Shown here piece after piece: positions 37,387-48,932 of a stretch of DNA of 64,000 nt. Where the stretch lies: the NCBI RefSeq assembly GCF_032854445.1, contig NC_088307.1:4714001-4778000 (forward strand), given 5' to 3'. This DNA comes from Liolophura sinensis. Its lineage: Eukaryota; Mollusca; Polyplacophora; Chitonida; Chitonidae. The notes below the pieces were generated by a model, which worked only from the letters and a program-made list of their open reading frames with translations, was not told the origin of the DNA and did no database searches. Position 1 is the first letter of the stretch, and each line of letters starts with the position of its first letter. Both the position numbers and the translations under genes were made by a program.

Positions 37387-37840
37387 GGGGCCTCCGTAGC
37401 TCAGTTGGTTAGCGCACTAGCGCAGCGTAATGACCCAGGAGTCTCTCACCAATGCGGTCGTTGTGAGTCCAGCTCATGCTGGCTTCCTCTCCGGCCGTAC
37501 GTGGGAAGATTTGCTAACAACCTACAGATGGACGTGGGTGTCCCCCGGGCTATGCCCGATTTCCTCCCACCATAATGCTGGACGCCGTTGTATGAATGAA
37601 ATATTCGTGAGTAGGGCGTAAAACACCAATCTAATAAATAAATAAATAACCTGAAGTTTAAAAGCATACCAGAAACAATCGCAATTCAATGTAAGGAAAA
37701 CCACGCACATTGATAAAATCAAAAGCATCACGATATTATAAATTTTTAGAAATAAGGCGCGAGTCCACTACCATAATGCTGGCCACCGTCGTATAAGTGA
37801 AATATTCTTGAGTACGGCGTAAAACAAGTAAATATATAAA
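37387..37840 (+). mobile_element. Composite SINE1: full SINE, transduced spacer, second SINE 3' end
   Basis: 37387-37649 is a full SINE1 with A-box (TAGCTCAGTTGGTTAGCG). 37650-37762 is a spacer. 37763-37840 is a second SINE1 3' domain and tail. The spacer is nearly identical to the reverse complement of 54696-54804, the DNA directly 3' of the SINE1 at 54805-55080. The whole unit is flanked by TACCATTGACTT (37375-37386) and TACCACTGAGTT (37841-37852), a 10/12 match best read as a TSD. The inference is one insertion of a SINE transcript that read through into flanking DNA and acquired a new SINE tail by template switching. Confidence 0.7.
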
Positions 37841-37852
37841 TACCACTGAGTT

Positions 37853-39497
37853 ACACCCCCCCCCCCCACCCCCTTTTAAAAAATCCAGATATCCCTTTGT
37901 CTATGTTCGCCATGGGCCATAACTGATTCTTATTTCCCATTGTTTGGAAAGAAATTCCTTTTTACTTTTCGCCAACACTGAACTTTTCCGTTCTTTCTAA
38001 GCATAATGAGTTTCAAATCAATTCACTTTGCAATTCAATATTTCAGTATGATGGCTATGGGTACACATTTTAAGACGGTTGAAATCCATTAAGACTCACA
38101 ATAGACCAAACTTGAATAAGTCCTACAGAAAGCAGGTAATTATACAGTGGCATTAAACACTTCCGGTGCAGAAAACCACAAAACAAAAGCTCCATGGACT
38201 AAGCAGTCAGCTTCTATACAGCAACAGTGGACTTCCTGTCACGTGTTAACCTTTTTCGATCTACATCATTGTTCTTACGGTCTCTGGAGAGGTTTGAAAG
38301 CCGGTGCGGTAGATACCTGTCCTTAGCAAATATTAGCTTGACATTATAAAGATTGAACAAATTTGTTTGTAAAAAGAGGTTTATTGATCCGATGTGTACG
38401 TAACGAACTTAAAGACTTTGCGTATTCGCAGTTTTGGCTGATTATGTATTTGTGTGTTCCATTGCCCACATTGTCCAGCCCTTTCGTTATTGGGAAGTTC
38501 AGATCAAACAAGCTTCAAAGTAAGTGTGGCAATGTGTGCCAAGTCACGCACAGTAAAATCATTAAAAAAATGACATATTAGACTTTGTTTTTATGATATA
38601 CGTAGTCATTTTCGCAGTTTTTGGGAGCGAGTAAATATTCGCTAGAAAAACACAATATCAATGTAAATACATGGGTACAGCTTTATAACACGCTGTGTTT
38701 GGACCTTGAGCTATTCTGTACCTTTATTGTTTAGTATGCGTTAAAAAATTCTCCGCATATCCGCCACGTTCTCTGTGTCTAGTGCTACATATCAACTCAA
38801 AAAATTATTATTTTCAATCAAGCTTAGGGTTTAACCTGCAATCTACAGTATTCTTTTTATTATTTGATCTAACGATTTTTTTGCACACGTGACAAGATTA
38901 TGGCTATTTTAATACAGATGCCGTACAGTTAACTGTAAACTGTCATTTAAGGATATTTGTCTTCTGCGGTTCTTAGGTGCTGTTTTTATGAAATACAAAA
39001 TCATTTTATCGATCTCACTGAAAACAAGTCCAGGTATATAGACAAGGCATTCAGTGCCTTCAAACAAGAAAAAGTATGTATCGTTCTCAGAAGGGGACTT
39101 GGTCATTTCGTGCTTCCGGTATTTAGCTATGGATATGTGACCAGGTGTCAGTGATTGTCAATCAAGGTAACCTGTACAAACTTAAATGTCAGTTGTATCA
39201 TAACAACAGGAAGTTTGTGCACTCCGAATCAGTGAATAACAGAAGTTGCTCGCTGCAACCAAAGCAGCCAATATGTCATCTATTGTCTGCTTTGTTTAAC
39301 TTATAAACTTCGTTAATTTTTCTCGGCACGACCAACCGACGATATGGCAGAAATATAGCAGATGCAACATTCAGCCATAATCCTTCATTCATTTATTGCT
39401 TTTCATGATGCACACGGGATTGAACATCTATCCTATAATCTCCATACTTGGTTCACATTTACACTGCAACATACCAAAGATACCTAAGATGCCATCG
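37853..39497. other. No recognised gene; C-tract near 37857
   Basis: A poly-C run starts at about 37856. The remainder is unique AT-rich sequence without a supported gene. Confidence 0.45.
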
Positions 39498-39510
39498 TCA
39501 TCTCTACACT

Positions 39511-39687
39511 ATGGCCTCCGTGGCCGAAGTTGTTAGCGCGCTAGAGAGACGCAATGACCCAGGAGCCTCTCATCAATGCGGTCGCTATCCAGTACATGCT
39601 GGCTTCCTTTTAGGCCGTACGTGGGAAGGTCTTGCAGCAACCTGCGGATCGTCGTGGGTTTCCGGGCGTAAAACACTAATCCAATAA
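39511..39687 (+). mobile_element. Internally deleted SINE1 with perfect 13-bp TSD
   Basis: Head and body are followed immediately by GGGCGTAAAACACTAATCC. The CCCGGGCTCTG...TAAGTGAAATATTC segment is missing. The TSD TCATCTCTACACT is identical at 39498-39510 and 39688-39700. Because the deletion lies inside an intact TSD pair, it may have existed in the inserted copy or have occurred afterwards. Confidence 0.92.
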
Positions 39688-39700
39688 TCATCTCTACACT

Positions 39701-40174
39701 CCTGGTCACTGTGTGTAACCATGACCACTTCGTGATTGATGTCACCTGGATAGTACCCCCTTTCACAAAGTGCTTGTAACATTACCTGCACCTAACTGAG
39801 AAAGCAACGTTATGTTTTAACTGGTCGCTATGGTAGTTACGTGTCCATATGTTTATGGCCCCTTTAATTTGTGACAGCTGTCACTAGGTCCCGGGTAATA
39901 AAGGAACAAAGACACGAAAAATTGCCTTACTAGATCCTGCTTGTTTTAGTTAATTACTTGTTGCTCACTAATGTGTCATACTTCGTTCAGAAAAAATTTT
40001 GCCATCAACATGATTCATTTTCACCATTCAGATTACATTTTTAACATTTTTTTGCCTGTTGTCGGTCTTGAAAATTGTCAGTTATTCTGACTCAAAAATG
40101 CGTCCGAATAATGTTTCTTTATGAGACTTAGTCTTTAATGTTGAATCCCTGCAAAAACCAGGATTCTGCAAGTG
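39701..40174. other. No recognised feature
   Basis: No supported gene or repeat. Confidence 0.45.
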
Positions 40175-40176
40175 GG

Positions 40177-40640
40177 CTAAGCATCCCCGACGACTGGTCC
40201 CTGCAGATGGACTAAGCATTCCCGACGACTGGTCCCTGCAGGTGGACTAAGCATCCCCGACAACTGGTCCTTTCGCATTGTTTTAATGTTATTGTATTTT
40301 AAATGATAACACAGGAATCTATGTAAGGCAATTTTAGACAAGTGGTAAAAATAAATACAGTGCTGTAAATTGTAATATATTAGACACTATAATTTACATC
40401 AATGCCTTTTTTTACCTAATTCTGCTAAAGGCAAGGTTCTAGAGGGCATACGCGTGGCTACTTTTTAAGCACATATATTGACAGCTAGAATGACACCCTA
40501 ACAGACGGTAAATTGATAGGAGGCTGGGTTTCACCGGTAATATGTGTGACCAATTCGCAGCTATCTTACTGTCGTCGTTGCTCTGGTATTGCTCTTTGTG
40601 CTGTCCTGGAGTCCTTTGTATTCTTTTTTATTGTGCACGT
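40177..40640 (+). mobile_element. Dispersed repeat family R4, copy 2
   Basis: Three 35-bp units start at 40177, 40212 and 40247 (CTAAGCATCCCCGACGACTG). The body follows with GCATTGTTTTAATGTTATTG, TACCTAATTCTGCTAAAG and GGGTTTCACCGGTAATATGT. It is homologous to 33350-33740. Confidence 0.65.
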
Positions 40641-40964
40641 CAATACATTTTAGCTGCATGTCCTTCAGCTTACGTCAAGGCGGATGTTTTTTTCTCAGAG
40701 GTTGAGTAAGGAAAATTTCATTGATTTTTTTCTGTGAAACACTGTGATGGGAATTATATCATAATACTTTATGCTGTTGACGCTCATGCTAAAACAAGAT
40801 GGTTAGCCTAGCTTTGGTGCTGTGTTTGCCGTCAGTAAATGTAGGCTGTGACACCAGACGGCTGCAAAAGTGAATGACCAGCTAGGGATGGGCGCAGTCA
40901 GGGATTATGATAATGCTTTATCAGGGTTCACCACTATCTGTCATTAAGTTAACCAACCTTCAAT

Positions 40965-41275
40965 AACCTTCGTGTGATTCTTTATTAAACGTGATGACAA
41001 CACAGCATTCTGAGTAAATCAAGACTAGATTTAAGAATAATAATTCACGTCACTGCATTTTTGTACCTAATTCTGTTAAAGCGATGGTGCTAGGTGCGTG
41101 TACGTCTTAATTATATTGCGACTATTTAAGTATTTACATAGACATGAACAGTTACAGTTAATCCCTAAGTGAGGTAAATTAATTGACAAGAGGCCGTATT
41201 CACCTGTTACCTGCGACCATTTGCCTGCATTGGCACTGCGTCCACTGCTCTGGTTTTATTTCACATGCTTGTATG
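40965..41275 (+). mobile_element. Dispersed repeat family R4, copy 3
   Basis: It shares TACCTAATTCTGTTAAAGCG, GAGGTAAATTAATTGACAAG, AGGCCGTATTCACCTGTTAC and GCTCTGGTTTTATTTC with the other copies but lacks the 35-bp tandem end. Confidence 0.6.
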
Positions 41276-41777
41276 CGTAACGTTAAAAAGTTTAGAAGTT
41301 GAAAGAAGTTGATCAAAGGAATAAGCGGATTTCACATTTCAGGATATGCGCCACTACACTCGCCACAATAGAGCAGTCGTGATCAAATTAGCAGCCATTC
41401 GCGGACAGTGGCCAGTGAAAATTATGCTGTTCAAGGCCAATAAAACGACAAGCTTTCAAAGTAACACTTTTAACCTGGCGTTTTCAGTTTCTCCATTGTT
41501 TTTATTAAAAGTTGCTGCAAATGGGGACACGATTTCCTATACAGAATTTCAATGAAACAGATATTTAATGTAGCAAGCATTCAGTCGCTAGGTTAAAACA
41601 TAGATTGTTGAGTGAAAATCACCCACCTCTCGTGTAATGCGAGATCCCGCGACATTTCTGTTTTAAAACTTGCGACTTTCTGTAATGCAAAAATGACTGA
41701 TTTATTGGTCGACTACAAAATGGCTTACACATGTTGAAAAAAACTTTCGCATAATCGACAGTGTGGTCCATTCGTCT
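41276..41777. other. No recognised feature
   Basis: A 69-codon plus-strand ORF (41346-41555) has no recognisable domain. Confidence 0.45.
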
Positions 41778-41790
41778 GTGTTGTGTTTAG

Positions 41791-42057
41791 TTTATTTATT
41801 TTTTTGATTGGTGTTTTTACGCCGTACTCAAGAATATTTCACTTATACGACGGCGGCCAGCATTATGGTGGGAGGAAACCGGCCAGAGCCCGGGGGAAAC
41901 CTACGACCATCCGCAGGTTGCTAGCAGACCTTCCCGCGTACGAACGGAGAGGAAGCCAGCATGAGCTGGACTTGAACTCACAGCGACCCCATTGGTGAGA
42001 GACTCTAGGGTCATTGCACTGCGCTAGCGCGCTAACCGACTGAGCCACGGAGGGCCC
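41791..42057 (-). mobile_element. Full-length SINE1 with perfect 13-bp TSD
   Basis: Complete minus-strand element: tail TTTATTTATTTTTTT, 3' domain, body, B-box (GTGAGTTCAAGTCC on the minus strand) and A-box. The TSD GTGTTGTGTTTAG is identical at 41778-41790 and 42058-42070. A recent insertion. Confidence 0.96.
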
Positions 42058-42239
42058 GTGTTGTGTTTAGGTTTCTTCATCTACAAATCTTGGTACGATC
42101 AGCATTTCGCTAGGTTTATTTGTTGTTTACCATCACGCTCAAACATTTTTCATTTATACAATGACACTTAGGTTTATGGGTGAAGGAAACAGGAGTATCC
42201 GGTCTAAACCACCTACATACCGTTAGATACTGACGTACT

Positions 42240-42450
42240 TCTTAACGCCTGACGTACAAGAATTCCCTCCATACTTGTGGAATACAAGTGCCCTTCAATG
42301 ACCGCTGGGCGGCGTAAACAGCTCGTCGATCATCGTCGACCGCTAAGAAAGGACCCACAACCAGTGAAAGTATGTGAATATTCAAAATCACCGCCCAAGG
42401 CCGGAATTGAACCGGCACTTTGCGTGTACTATCTATTGAAAGCTTAAGAT
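42240..42450 (-). mobile_element. SINE3 copy
   Basis: Minus strand carries a B-box-like CCGGTTCAATTCCGG (about 42399-42413) followed by GGCCTTGGGCGG, CACTGGTTGTGGGTCC and GACGAGCTGTTTACGCCG. The layout matches 16560-16760. Confidence 0.55.
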
Positions 42451-42834
42451 AGAAGAAACAACAGAAGTTCATGAAGGTCAGGATATTTTTAAGGTCAGAC
42501 AAAATTACAGGTTATCAGAGTCTGGTAAGTACCCTGTTACGATCTTGTATACTTTAATACAGTATTATAAGCAACCGAGATAAACTTTTTCCATCCGCAG
42601 GAAGCATACGCTCTCATTACATGCAGCAGAGTAATTTTTCACATGCCAAGTTTATAGTCACATGACGTGTGACTGCAAGATGTAACAAAAAGTGTCACTG
42701 CATTTGGCAAAACGAACCGATTTGATGACTGTGGAAATTCGTAGAATCTGACCTGTGGCCCCCCCCCCCCCCCCACCAAAACACGCTTTATAAAAGAATA
42801 TATTATGTAGAAGATTTATATTCGGATAGAACCC

Positions 42835-43046
42835 TCAGTGGTTAAACCGCTGACTCGCTATGATCACCGGATCCCTCATCAATGAGGCCGCAAGTTTTAA
42901 TCAAGCCTTCGCTGGTTCGGCTTTATGTCAAGAGGTCTGACGGCGAAGATATTCAGTTTATTTTGGGCACTCCGTTTCCTCCACAAATAAACCTGACAGC
43001 CGTCAAAATATTTGAAAAATTGTGAGGCACGGCGTTAAATAATAAT
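42835..43046 (+). mobile_element. SINE1-related element with a different head
   Basis: The head (CAGTGGTTAAACCGCTGACT) and body (CTTCGCTGGTTCGGC) differ from SINE1. The 3' end (GGGCACTCCGTTTCCTCC, then AAATAAACCTGACAGCCGTC and GAGGCACGGCGTTAAATAA) is the same module. It shows module sharing between SINE families. Confidence 0.65.
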
Positions 43047-43435
43047 GAAATAAACCAAAAATTAGATTACCTAAGGCTATTCGTGAAACAGATCTGTCTA
43101 TGTTAATTAGCTGATGAAACCAAGATTACACACCCTATATCCTTGTGATACACCATTTTTTTCCCCACTTTTTCAAGCCTATTATAAATGTCTCATTTCT
43201 CTCGCCTTTCTTTCCCCTTGTTATTCATTTCCCCGATGTCTTCATTTTCAATAGAAATGCTTTCCTATATGAAAATTGCGAGGCTAAAAATGCGCTAATG
43301 CTAGGCAATTCATTAGTTCACCCATCTATGTGAAGATATTCTGGCATCTGAGCAATCAAAAGCTACCTGTCTGACCGTTATCAAGAAAATCAATAATAAT
43401 TCATCAGCCATAACAATTGTCGTTGTATGCTCAAA
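43047..43435. other. No recognised feature
   Basis: No supported gene. Confidence 0.45.
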
Positions 43436-43640
43436 TTACTCAAGTTACTGACGAACTTTCGCATCATATGCAGATATACACATCATATTGGTGGGACATA
43501 AGTGGTATTTAACGGACGTTAGAGTGTGTAAATGCGTCTACCGTTTATTGCCTTAGGAAACCAGAGAGTTAAACCAATTTCCTGTCTACGATCAGGTTTA
43601 ACCCCCTACCTCGCCCGTGAATTACTGAATTGCTGTTTAT
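43436..43640 (-). mobile_element. SINE3 copy
   Basis: The terminus AGTTACTGACGAACTTTCGC and CACATCATATTGGTGGG match 30058-30115. The internal AACCAGAGAGTTAAACCAAT and the distal CAGGTTTAACCCCCTACCTC fit the same layout. Confidence 0.55.
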
Positions 43641-44278
43641 TGTCTAATCTCATAATCCTGTGAAATGATTCTACTGCTGCTACACTGTACACTATAAAAA
43701 AAAACTTTTGCAGCATTTCAACAGATAAGGCTCATTGGTGATTCTCATAAAACGAAATGTATGTTTCTCACTAGCCAGAAGGGTGACTTTCAAGGTTAAA
43801 CTGCACATTGTCCCTTTTTTGAATGGTGACATTACAGTAACGCTGCGCATGACGCATACATGAGGATTTCATCCAGCATCACAATTTATTTGGATTTAAG
43901 AACCAATAAGTGCCAATAATACTCGATCAAAAAGCATTTCCCCAAGTTCTGCAATGAGTAAATCAGAAATTTATCTTCCTGTCTAGCCGCTCCTAACAAG
44001 GGATAGGTTGCGGAATATATCTCTCGGTGATGGCTCCCACAAGGTAATTACTTGTATGGCGGTGATAGTTGGTATTATTTGGTCCTAAAATATGAAAGCA
44101 TAAAAAATGTTTTGTAATATTCTACATTGTAAAAAAGCGCAATCGTTCATTTGTGCATAACGATCTATTCCTTAAGTAACTTACTATCCTTTATACCGAT
44201 TTACATTTCCTTTCTCCTGAAAAACTCATTTTTTAAATAAATGAACAAGGGCATCGCTCCTTATCATTATTCTTTCCG
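43641..44278. other. No recognised feature
   Basis: AT-rich sequence leading into the 33-bp array. No promoter or gene start is recognised. Confidence 0.45.
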
Positions 44279-47200
44279 TTGCAATGATTTCCAATGCGTA
44301 AACCAACACAATTGCAATGCCTACACCAACATAATTGTAATGATTTCCAATGCCTACAATAACACAATTGCAATGATTTCCAATGCCTACACCAACACAA
44401 TTGCAATGATTTCCAATGCCTACACCAACACAATTGCAATGATTTCCAATGCCTACACCAACATAATTGCAATGATTTCCAATGCCTACACCAACACAAT
44501 TGCAATGATTTTCAAAGCCTACACCAACACAATTGCAATGATTTCCAATGCCTACACCAACATAATTGCAATGATTTATAAAGCCTACACCAACACAATT
44601 GCAATGATTTCCAATGCCTACACCAACATAATTGTATTGATTTCCAAGGCCTACACCAACACAATTGTAATGATTTCCAATGCCTACACCAACATAATTG
44701 CAATGATTTATAAAGCCTACACCAACACAATTGCAATGATTTCCAATGCCTACACCAACACAATTGTAATGATTTCCAATGCCCACACCAACACAATTGC
44801 AATGATTTCCAATGCCTACACCAACATAATTGAAATGATTTCCAATGCCCACACCAACACAATTGCAATGATTTCCAATGCCTACACCAACATAATTGTA
44901 ATGATTTCCAATGCCTACACCAACACAATTGCAATGATTTCCAATGCCTACACCAACATAATTGCAATGATTTCCAAAGTCTACACCAACACAATTGCAA
45001 TGATTTCCAATGCCTACACCAACATAATTGCAATGATTTCCAATGCCTACACCAACACAATTGCAATGATTTCCAATGCCTACACCAACACAATTGCAAT
45101 GATTTCCAATGCCTACTCCAACACAATTGCAATGATTTCCAATGCCTACACTGACATAATTGTAATGATTTCCAAAGCCTACACCAACACAATTGCAATG
45201 ATTTCCAATGCCTACACCAACACAATTGCAATGATTTCCAATGCTCACACCAACACAATTGCAATGATTTCCAATGCCTACACCAACACAATTGCAATGA
45301 TTTCCAATGCCTACACCAACACAATTGTAATGATTTCCAATGCCTACACCAACATAATTGTAATGATTTCCAATGCCTACACCAACACAATTGCAATGAT
45401 CTCCAATGCCTACACCAACACAATTGCAATGATTTCCAATGACTACACCAACATAATTGCAATGATTTCCAATGCCTACACCAACACAATTGCAATGATT
45501 TCCAATGCCCACACCAACATAATTGTAATGATTTCCAATGCCTACACAAACACAATTGCAATGATTTCCAATGCCTACATAAACATAATTGGAATGATTT
45601 CCAATGCCTACACCAACATCATTGCAATGATTTCCAATGCCTACACCAACACAATTGCAATGATTTCCAGTGCCTACACCAACATAATTGCAATGATTTC
45701 CAAAGCCTACACCAACACAATTGCAATGATTTCCAATGCCTACACCAACATAATTCTATTGATTTCCAGTGCCTACACCAACATGATTGTAATGATTTCC
45801 AATGCCTACACCAGCACAATTGCAGTGACTTCCAATGCCTACACCAACACAATTGCAATGATTTCCAATGCCTACACCAACACAATTGCAATGATTTCCA
45901 ATGCCTACACCAACACAATTGCAATGATTTCCAATGCCTACACCAACACAATTGCAATGATTTCCAATGCCTACACCAACTTAATTGCAATGATTTCCAA
46001 TGCCTACACCAACACAATTGCAATGATTTCCAATGCCTACACCAACTTAATTGCAATGATTTCCAATGCCTACACCAACACAATTGCAATGATTTCCAAT
46101 GCCTACACCAACACAATTGCAATGATTTCCAATGCCTACACCAACACAATTGCAATGATTTCCAATGCCTACACCAACTTAATTGCAATGATTTCCAATG
46201 CCTACACCAACACAATTGCAATGATTTCCAATGCCTACACCAACACAATTGCAATGATTTCCAATGCCTACACCAACTTAATTGCAATGATTTCCAATGC
46301 CTACACCAACACAATTGCAATGATACCAAATGCCTACACCAACACAATTGCAATGATTTCCAATGCCTACACCAACACAATTGCAATGATTTCCAATGCC
46401 TACACCAACACAATTGCAATGATTTCCAATGCCTACACCAACACAATTGCAATGATTTCCAATGCCTACACCAACTTAATTGCAATGATTTCCAATGCCT
46501 ACACCAACACAATTGCAATGATACCAAATGCCTACACCAACACAATTGCAATGATTTCCAATGCCTACACCAACACAATTGCAATGATTTCCAATGCCTA
46601 CACCAACATAATTGCAATGATTTCCAATGCCCACACCAACACAATTGCGATGATTTCCAGTGCCTACACCAACATAATTGCAATGATTTCCAATGCCTAC
46701 ACCAACACAATTGCAATGATTTCCAATGCCTACACCAACTTAATTGCAATGATTTCCAATGCCTACACCAACACAATTGCAATGATACCAAATGCCTACA
46801 CCAACACAATTGCAATGATTTCCAATGCCTACACCAACACAATTGCAATGATTTCCAATGCCTACACCAACACAATTGCAATGATTTCCAATGCCTACAC
46901 CAACACAATTGCAATGATTTCCAATGCCTACACCAACTTAATTGCAATGATTTCCAATGCCCACACCAACACAATTGCAATGATTTCCAATGCCTACACC
47001 AACACAATTGCAATGATTTCCAATGCCTACACCAACTTAATTGCAATGATTTCCAATGCCTACACCAACACAATTGCAATGATACCAAATGCCTACACCA
47101 ACACAATTGCAATGATTTCCAATGCCTACACCAACACAATTGTAGTGATACCCAATGCCTACACCAACACAATTGCAATGATTTCCAATGCCTACACCAA

Positions 47201-48932
47201 CACAATTGCAATGATTTCCAATGCCTACACCAACTTAATTGCAATGATTTCCAATGCCTACACCAACACAATTGCAATGATACCAAATGCCTACACCAAC
47301 ACAATTGCAATGATTTCCAATGCCTACACCAACACAATTGCAATGATTTCCAATGCCTACACCAACATAATTGCAATGATTTCCAATGCCCACACCAACA
47401 CAATTGCGATGATTTCCAATGCCTACACCAACACAATTGCAATGATTTCCAATGCCTACACCAACTTAATTGCAATGATTTCCAATGCCTACACCAACAC
47501 AATTGTAGTGATACCCAATGCCTACACCAACACAATTGCAATGATTTCCAATGCCTACACCAACACAATTGCAATGATTTCCAATGCCTACACCAACACA
47601 ATTGCAATGATTTCCAATGCCTACACCAACTTAATTGCAATGATTTCCAATGCCTACACCAACACAATTGCAATGATACCAAATGCCTACACCAACACAA
47701 TTGCAATGATTTCCAATGCCTACACCAACACAATTGCAATGATTTCCAATGCCTACACCAACACAATTGCAATGATTTCCAATGCCTACACCAACACAAT
47801 TGCAATGATTTCCAATGCCTACACCAACTTAATTGCAATGATTTCCAATGCCTACACCAACACAATTGCAATGATACCAAATGCCTACACCAACACAATT
47901 GCAATGATTTCCAATGCCTACACCAACACAATTGCAATGATTTCCAATGCCTACACCAACACAATTGCAATGATTTCCAATGCCTACACCAACACAATTG
48001 CAATGATTTCCAATGCCTACACCAACTTAATTGCAATGATTTCCAATGCCTACACCAACACAATTGCAATGATACCAAATGCCTACACCAACACAATTGC
48101 AATGATTTCCAATGCCTACACCAACACAATTGCAATGATTTCCAATGCCTACACCAACACAATTGCAATGATTTCCAATGCCTACACCAACACAATTGCA
48201 ATGATTTCCAATGCCTACACCAACACAATTGCAATGATTTCCAATGCCTACACCAACACAATTGCAATGATTTCCAATGCCTACACCAACACAATTGCAA
48301 TGATTTCCAATGCCTACACCAACTTAATTGCAATGATTTCCAATGCCTACACCAACACAATTGCAATGATACCAAATGCCTACACCAACACAATTGCAAT
48401 GATTTCCAATGCCTACACCAACACAATTGCAATGATTTCCAATGCCTACACCAACACAATTGCAATGATTTCCAATGCCTACACCAACACAATTGCAATG
48501 ATTTCCAATGCCTACACCAACTTAATTGCAATGATTTCCAATGCCTACACCAACACAATTGCAATGATTTCCAATGCCTACACCAACTTAATTGCAATGA
48601 TTTCCAATGCCTACACCAACTTAATTGCAATGATTTCCAATGCCTACACCAACACAATTGCAATGATACCAAATGCCTACACCAACACAATTGCAATGAT
48701 TTCCAATGCCTACACCAACACAATTGCAATGATTTCCAATGCCTACACCAACATAATTGCAATGATTTCCAATGCCCACACCAACACAATTGCGATGATT
48801 TCCAATGCCTACACCAACACAATTGTAGTGATACCCAATGCCTACACCGACACAATTGCAATGATTTCCAATGCCTACACCAACATAATTGTAATGATTT
48901 CCAATGCCCACACCAACACAATTGCAATGATT
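44279..48932 (+). repeat. Giant 33-bp minisatellite (~141 copies)
   Basis: The unit is AACACAATTGCAATGATTTC plus CAATGCCTACACC. Since 33 is a multiple of three and the unit lacks stops in two frames per strand, four of six frames stay open. The plus-strand frame (ORF 44241-49031, 1596 codons) reads an 11-residue unit NTIAMISNAYT. Minus-strand frames read WCRHWKSLQLC and GVGIGNHCNCV. Variants are mostly nonsynonymous in the plus frame (ACA to ATA or TTA; TTTCC to TACCA; TAC to CAC), which argues against selection on that protein. Left of about 45830 copies are more varied and often alternate ACAATTG/ATAATTG. To the right they are homogenised with a 198-bp six-unit periodicity. No signal peptide, promoter or splice structure is evident. 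Confidence 0.97.

Noticed and set aside
45619-48927. 1102-codon minus-strand ORF over the 33-bp array, and the smaller ones nearby
   Set aside because: They are alternative readings of the same stop-free 33-bp unit. Several frames are open at once, which is a property of the unit and not of a gene.
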